Below, in pieces: positions 63,641 through 64,000 of a stretch of DNA of 64,000 nt. The notes under the pieces are model-generated. The model ran no database searches. It was not told where the DNA came from and saw nothing but the letters and a program-made list of their open reading frames with translations. A program made the position numbers and the translations under genes. Every line of letters begins with the position of its first letter. The first letter of the stretch is position 1. The DNA comes from Nematostella vectensis (taxonomy: Eukaryota; Cnidaria; Anthozoa; Actiniaria; Edwardsiidae), in NCBI RefSeq assembly GCF_932526225.1, contig NC_064038.1:10167070-10231069 (forward strand), written 5' to 3'.

Positions 63641-64000
63641 ACAAAAATACAGTTGTTAAGGGGAAGTTCATTTATTATCCCGAGGGTGCAAAAAAAATAA
63701 ACAAAAAAGATGTATTTAGGGTGTATACAGGTTTGCATTGCATAGATAAAATGTGGCTTGATACGTATCCTGGACTCCTGGATTGTTCATGCCAAATAAC
63801 TGCCCCCAAACCAAGACAAGTTATACCAAGAAGTCTGATTAGACTGTCAAATTATATAGTAGAGACAACTGCCAAAGGAATCAGTGACCCCCCTTTTAAA
63901 ATCTAAACACTTTCGACGCCCCCCCCTTTAGAGCTCAAAAAACTTCTCGAGCCCCCCCCCCACAGTATCCTCACGCCCCCCCCCCCCCCTCGGGATAATA
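63641..64000. other. Unassigned right edge, C-rich tracts
   Basis: Upstream (gene sense) ClC intron sequence. Ends in several C runs with CGAGCCCCCCC and a closing CGGGATAATA; I found no exon here. Confidence 0.5.

Overview
The window reads as an anthozoan cnidarian nuclear genome, most likely a sea anemone such as Nematostella or a relative. This is an inference from split genes with GT-AG introns, the animal-specific domain set (tetraspanin, TRIM, ESCRT-I, ClC, NB-ARC/TPR), AT-rich spacers and a very heavy load of short inverted-repeat (MITE-like) elements. I could not run a search, so the species is unproven. Exon borders below were read by hand from splice sites and checked by codon phase.

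Layout: (1) 1-3535 (+), 3' part of an NB-ARC-type protein with tetratricopeptide repeats, carrying an in-frame TGA. (2) 5907-12806 (-), UBAP1, an ESCRT-I subunit, head-to-head with (3) 13313-18431 (+), a 240-residue tetraspanin. (4) 19257-22050 (-), a TRIM45-like RING/B-box/filamin protein. (5) 23213-24367 (-), an unrecognised single-exon gene. (6) 25725-28707 (-), ribosomal protein eS17 (RPS17) with a one-base frame break in the given sequence. (7) 31035-37687 (+), a TRIM2/TRIM3-like RING/B-box/filamin/NHL protein. (8) 38857-42227 (-), a small protein resembling the ciliary doublet protein CFAP141. (9) 42992-63404 (-), twenty exons of a ClC-6/7-type chloride transporter whose 5' end lies beyond the right edge.

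The genes are not an operon or a single pathway. UBAP1, the tetraspanin and the ClC transporter all belong to endosomal or lysosomal membrane biology, and the two TRIM proteins are E3-ligase types, but the linkage looks ordinary for an animal genome.

The unusual material is in the introns and spacers. It includes a roughly 7-kb near-perfect foldback structure (54093-61107) in one ClC intron, interrupted by a 2.1-kb poly(A)-tailed, G-poor insertion. A GTGTG-type minisatellite in the TRIM-NHL gene switches orientation. Two long minisatellites lie in another ClC intron, and a 57-bp repeat overlaps the ClC stop codon. A perfect 40-bp hairpin sits in the NB-ARC/TPR gene. Several MITE families recur, some with visible target-site duplications. 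Three genes show single-base or frame anomalies, which may be assembly errors.
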